Shown here: in pieces, positions 30,774-31,276 of the stretch
Layout of the letters: each line of letters starts with the position of its first letter
How positions within the stretch are numbered: position 1 is the first letter of the stretch
Source of the DNA: DTFZ01 sp050260375
GTDB taxonomy: Bacteria > Bacillota > Clostridia > Christensenellales > SZUA-584
Reading direction: 5' to 3'
DNA length: 31,276 nucleotides
NCBI GenBank assembly: GCA_050260375.1
Contig: JBLNCA010000008.1
Location: 1 to 31,276, forward strand
Position numbers and translations under genes: made by a program
Notes under the pieces: generated by a model
The model's database searches: none
What the model was told of the DNA's origin: nothing
What the model saw: only the letters and a program-made list of their open reading frames with translations

Positions 30774-30809
30774 AAAAAAGACGCTCCAAAAAACAGTTGG
30801 AAACGTCTT
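30774..30809 (-). terminator. Leader terminator (attenuator) of glnN
   Basis: On the minus strand, AAGACG-T-TTCCAA pairs with TTGGAG-CGTCTT (one bulged T, one wobble), followed by six T, ending about 24 bases before the start codon. Because it lies between promoter and gene, it must be bypassed for glnN to be expressed from that promoter. Confidence 0.75.
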
Positions 30810-30815
30810 CGTTTC
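30800..30815 (-). promoter_or_regulatory. Antiterminator-like hairpin in the glnN leader
   Basis: GAAACG-AAGA-CGTTTC is a perfect 6-bp stem that uses the 5' arm of the leader terminator, so the two structures exclude each other. A bound protein stabilising it would favour read-through into glnN. Confidence 0.5.
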
Positions 30816-30834
30816 AAAATATAAACTTAAATAT

Positions 30835-30862
30835 ATTATACATTACATTATATTAAAGTCAA
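30835..30862 (-). promoter_or_regulatory. Promoter for glnN
   Basis: On the minus strand: TTGACT (30857-30862), 16-base spacer, TATAAT (30835-30840). Transcription from about 30828 gives an 80-base leader. Confidence 0.7.
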
Positions 30863-31047
30863 TAAAAAAAGATTGCAATTTTCAATATTTAATTTTAGAA
30901 ATTTAATATAAGGCCGCGCTTTAGAACGAAGCGGCATTAAAATAGGGGTGAAACGGCCCGCAATTCTATGCTAAATGCATAATGGAAACGTAAAAGCTGC
31001 AAAACGTCATGGATCATGGCTTATACAACGACTATCTGTTCAAGAGC

Positions 31048-31081
31048 CCGGGCCAAAAGTTGGTGAAACTTTATTGCCCGG
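31048..31081. repeat. Intergenic hairpin upstream of glnN
   Basis: CCGGGC/GCCCGG encloses AAAGTT/AACTTT around a short loop. No T run follows on either strand. The gene-free stretch 30863-31200 otherwise shows nothing coding, only AT-rich sequence and this hairpin. Confidence 0.5.
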
Positions 31082-31202
31082 TCATTATACGCTTGCGTTA
31101 GTTATATAATATTGTACATAATTTATTTTATAAAAACGTAAAATGTATATGCAAAAGTGTAGGTTGTACAATGATGTGTAACAAAAAGAGGTAAAGAAAA
31201 AA

Positions 31203-31276
31203 GCAAGGATTCCAAAAATCTGATAAAGTTGTAACTGCAAAGAAAACAACATCAGAGAGAAAGGAATCCTTGTATG
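31203..31276 (+). other. Start of a truncated gene preceded by a long hairpin (possible mobile element end)
   Basis: CAAGGATTCC (31203-31212) and GGAATCCTTG (31264-31273) are perfect inverted repeats. They enclose TCTGAT/ATCAGA and GTTGT/ACAAC pairs. AAAGGA and ATG (31274-31276) follow, with the ribosome site inside the right arm. The gene lies beyond the window. Hairpins that hide the transposase ribosome site are known in insertion sequences; with the transposase-like tail at base 1 this suggests that both ends are IS-bounded. This is an inference. Confidence 0.35.

Overview
The window looks like chromosomal DNA of an anaerobic, low-to-mid GC Gram-positive bacterium of the Clostridia. A Christensenellales-like lineage is a guess, not a demonstration. 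Supporting signs are strong Shine-Dalgarno sites, the conserved pairs Sua5-YwlE and MnmE-MnmG and the block TilS-Hpt-FtsH, a type III glutamine synthetase, formate-tetrahydrofolate ligase, GTP-dependent PEP carboxykinase, a MecA-type penicillin-binding protein and a GerQ-like (spore-coat type) protein. I see no tRNA, rRNA, CRISPR array, phage module or complete insertion sequence. Both ends may be cut inside mobile DNA: bases 1-117 encode the tail of a probable transposase, and the last bases form a long hairpin ending at an ATG.

Layout, left to right. 1-2.5 kb: a three-gene operon for anaerobic homocysteine synthesis (HcyBio/DUF39, NIL-ferredoxin, UPF0280). 2.6-4.1 kb: threonylcarbamoyl-AMP synthase and an arginine-phosphatase-type LMW phosphatase. 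4.1-4.4 kb, minus strand: a small solitary Cas2/SinR-like protein. 4.6-8.1 kb: a MecA-type PBP, a GNAT acetyltransferase and a PHP phosphoesterase. 8.2-11.1 kb: a divergent PRPP synthetase, an ANTAR antiterminator with a degenerate receiver, and a zinc-ribbon membrane protein. 11.3-18.6 kb: tRNA modification (mnmE, mnmG, tilS), hpt and ftsH. 18.6-19.8 kb: repeats, a candidate small RNA and a minus-strand cold shock gene. 19.8-23.9 kb: rsmA, pckG, an MBL-fold hydrolase and a small ORF with an upstream in-frame stop. 23.9-30.7 kb, all minus strand: fhs, a four-gene envelope-type operon (DUF2089, SHOCT-like, unknown, YvlD-like), a YfcE-type phosphodiesterase, a GerQ-like protein and glnN.

Working together: the homocysteine genes and fhs both bear on one-carbon and methionine supply. 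MnmE/G, TilS and Sua5 modify tRNA, and RsmA modifies rRNA. The ANTAR protein is a candidate regulator of nitrogen genes. The glnN leader carries a promoter, an antiterminator-like hairpin and a terminator before the start codon, and its terminator arms match those of a terminator lying upstream of the ANTAR gene.

The most distinctive non-coding signals are six copies of a roughly 40-base intergenic hairpin repeat with compensatory arm changes, the glnN/ANTAR leader terminators, an orphan promoter followed by three hairpins at 18.94-19.11 kb, and an in-frame stop seven codons into the small gene at 23.6 kb. No overtly novel defence or biosynthetic system is evident. The leads are regulatory RNA, dispersed repeats and a few uncharacterised small proteins.
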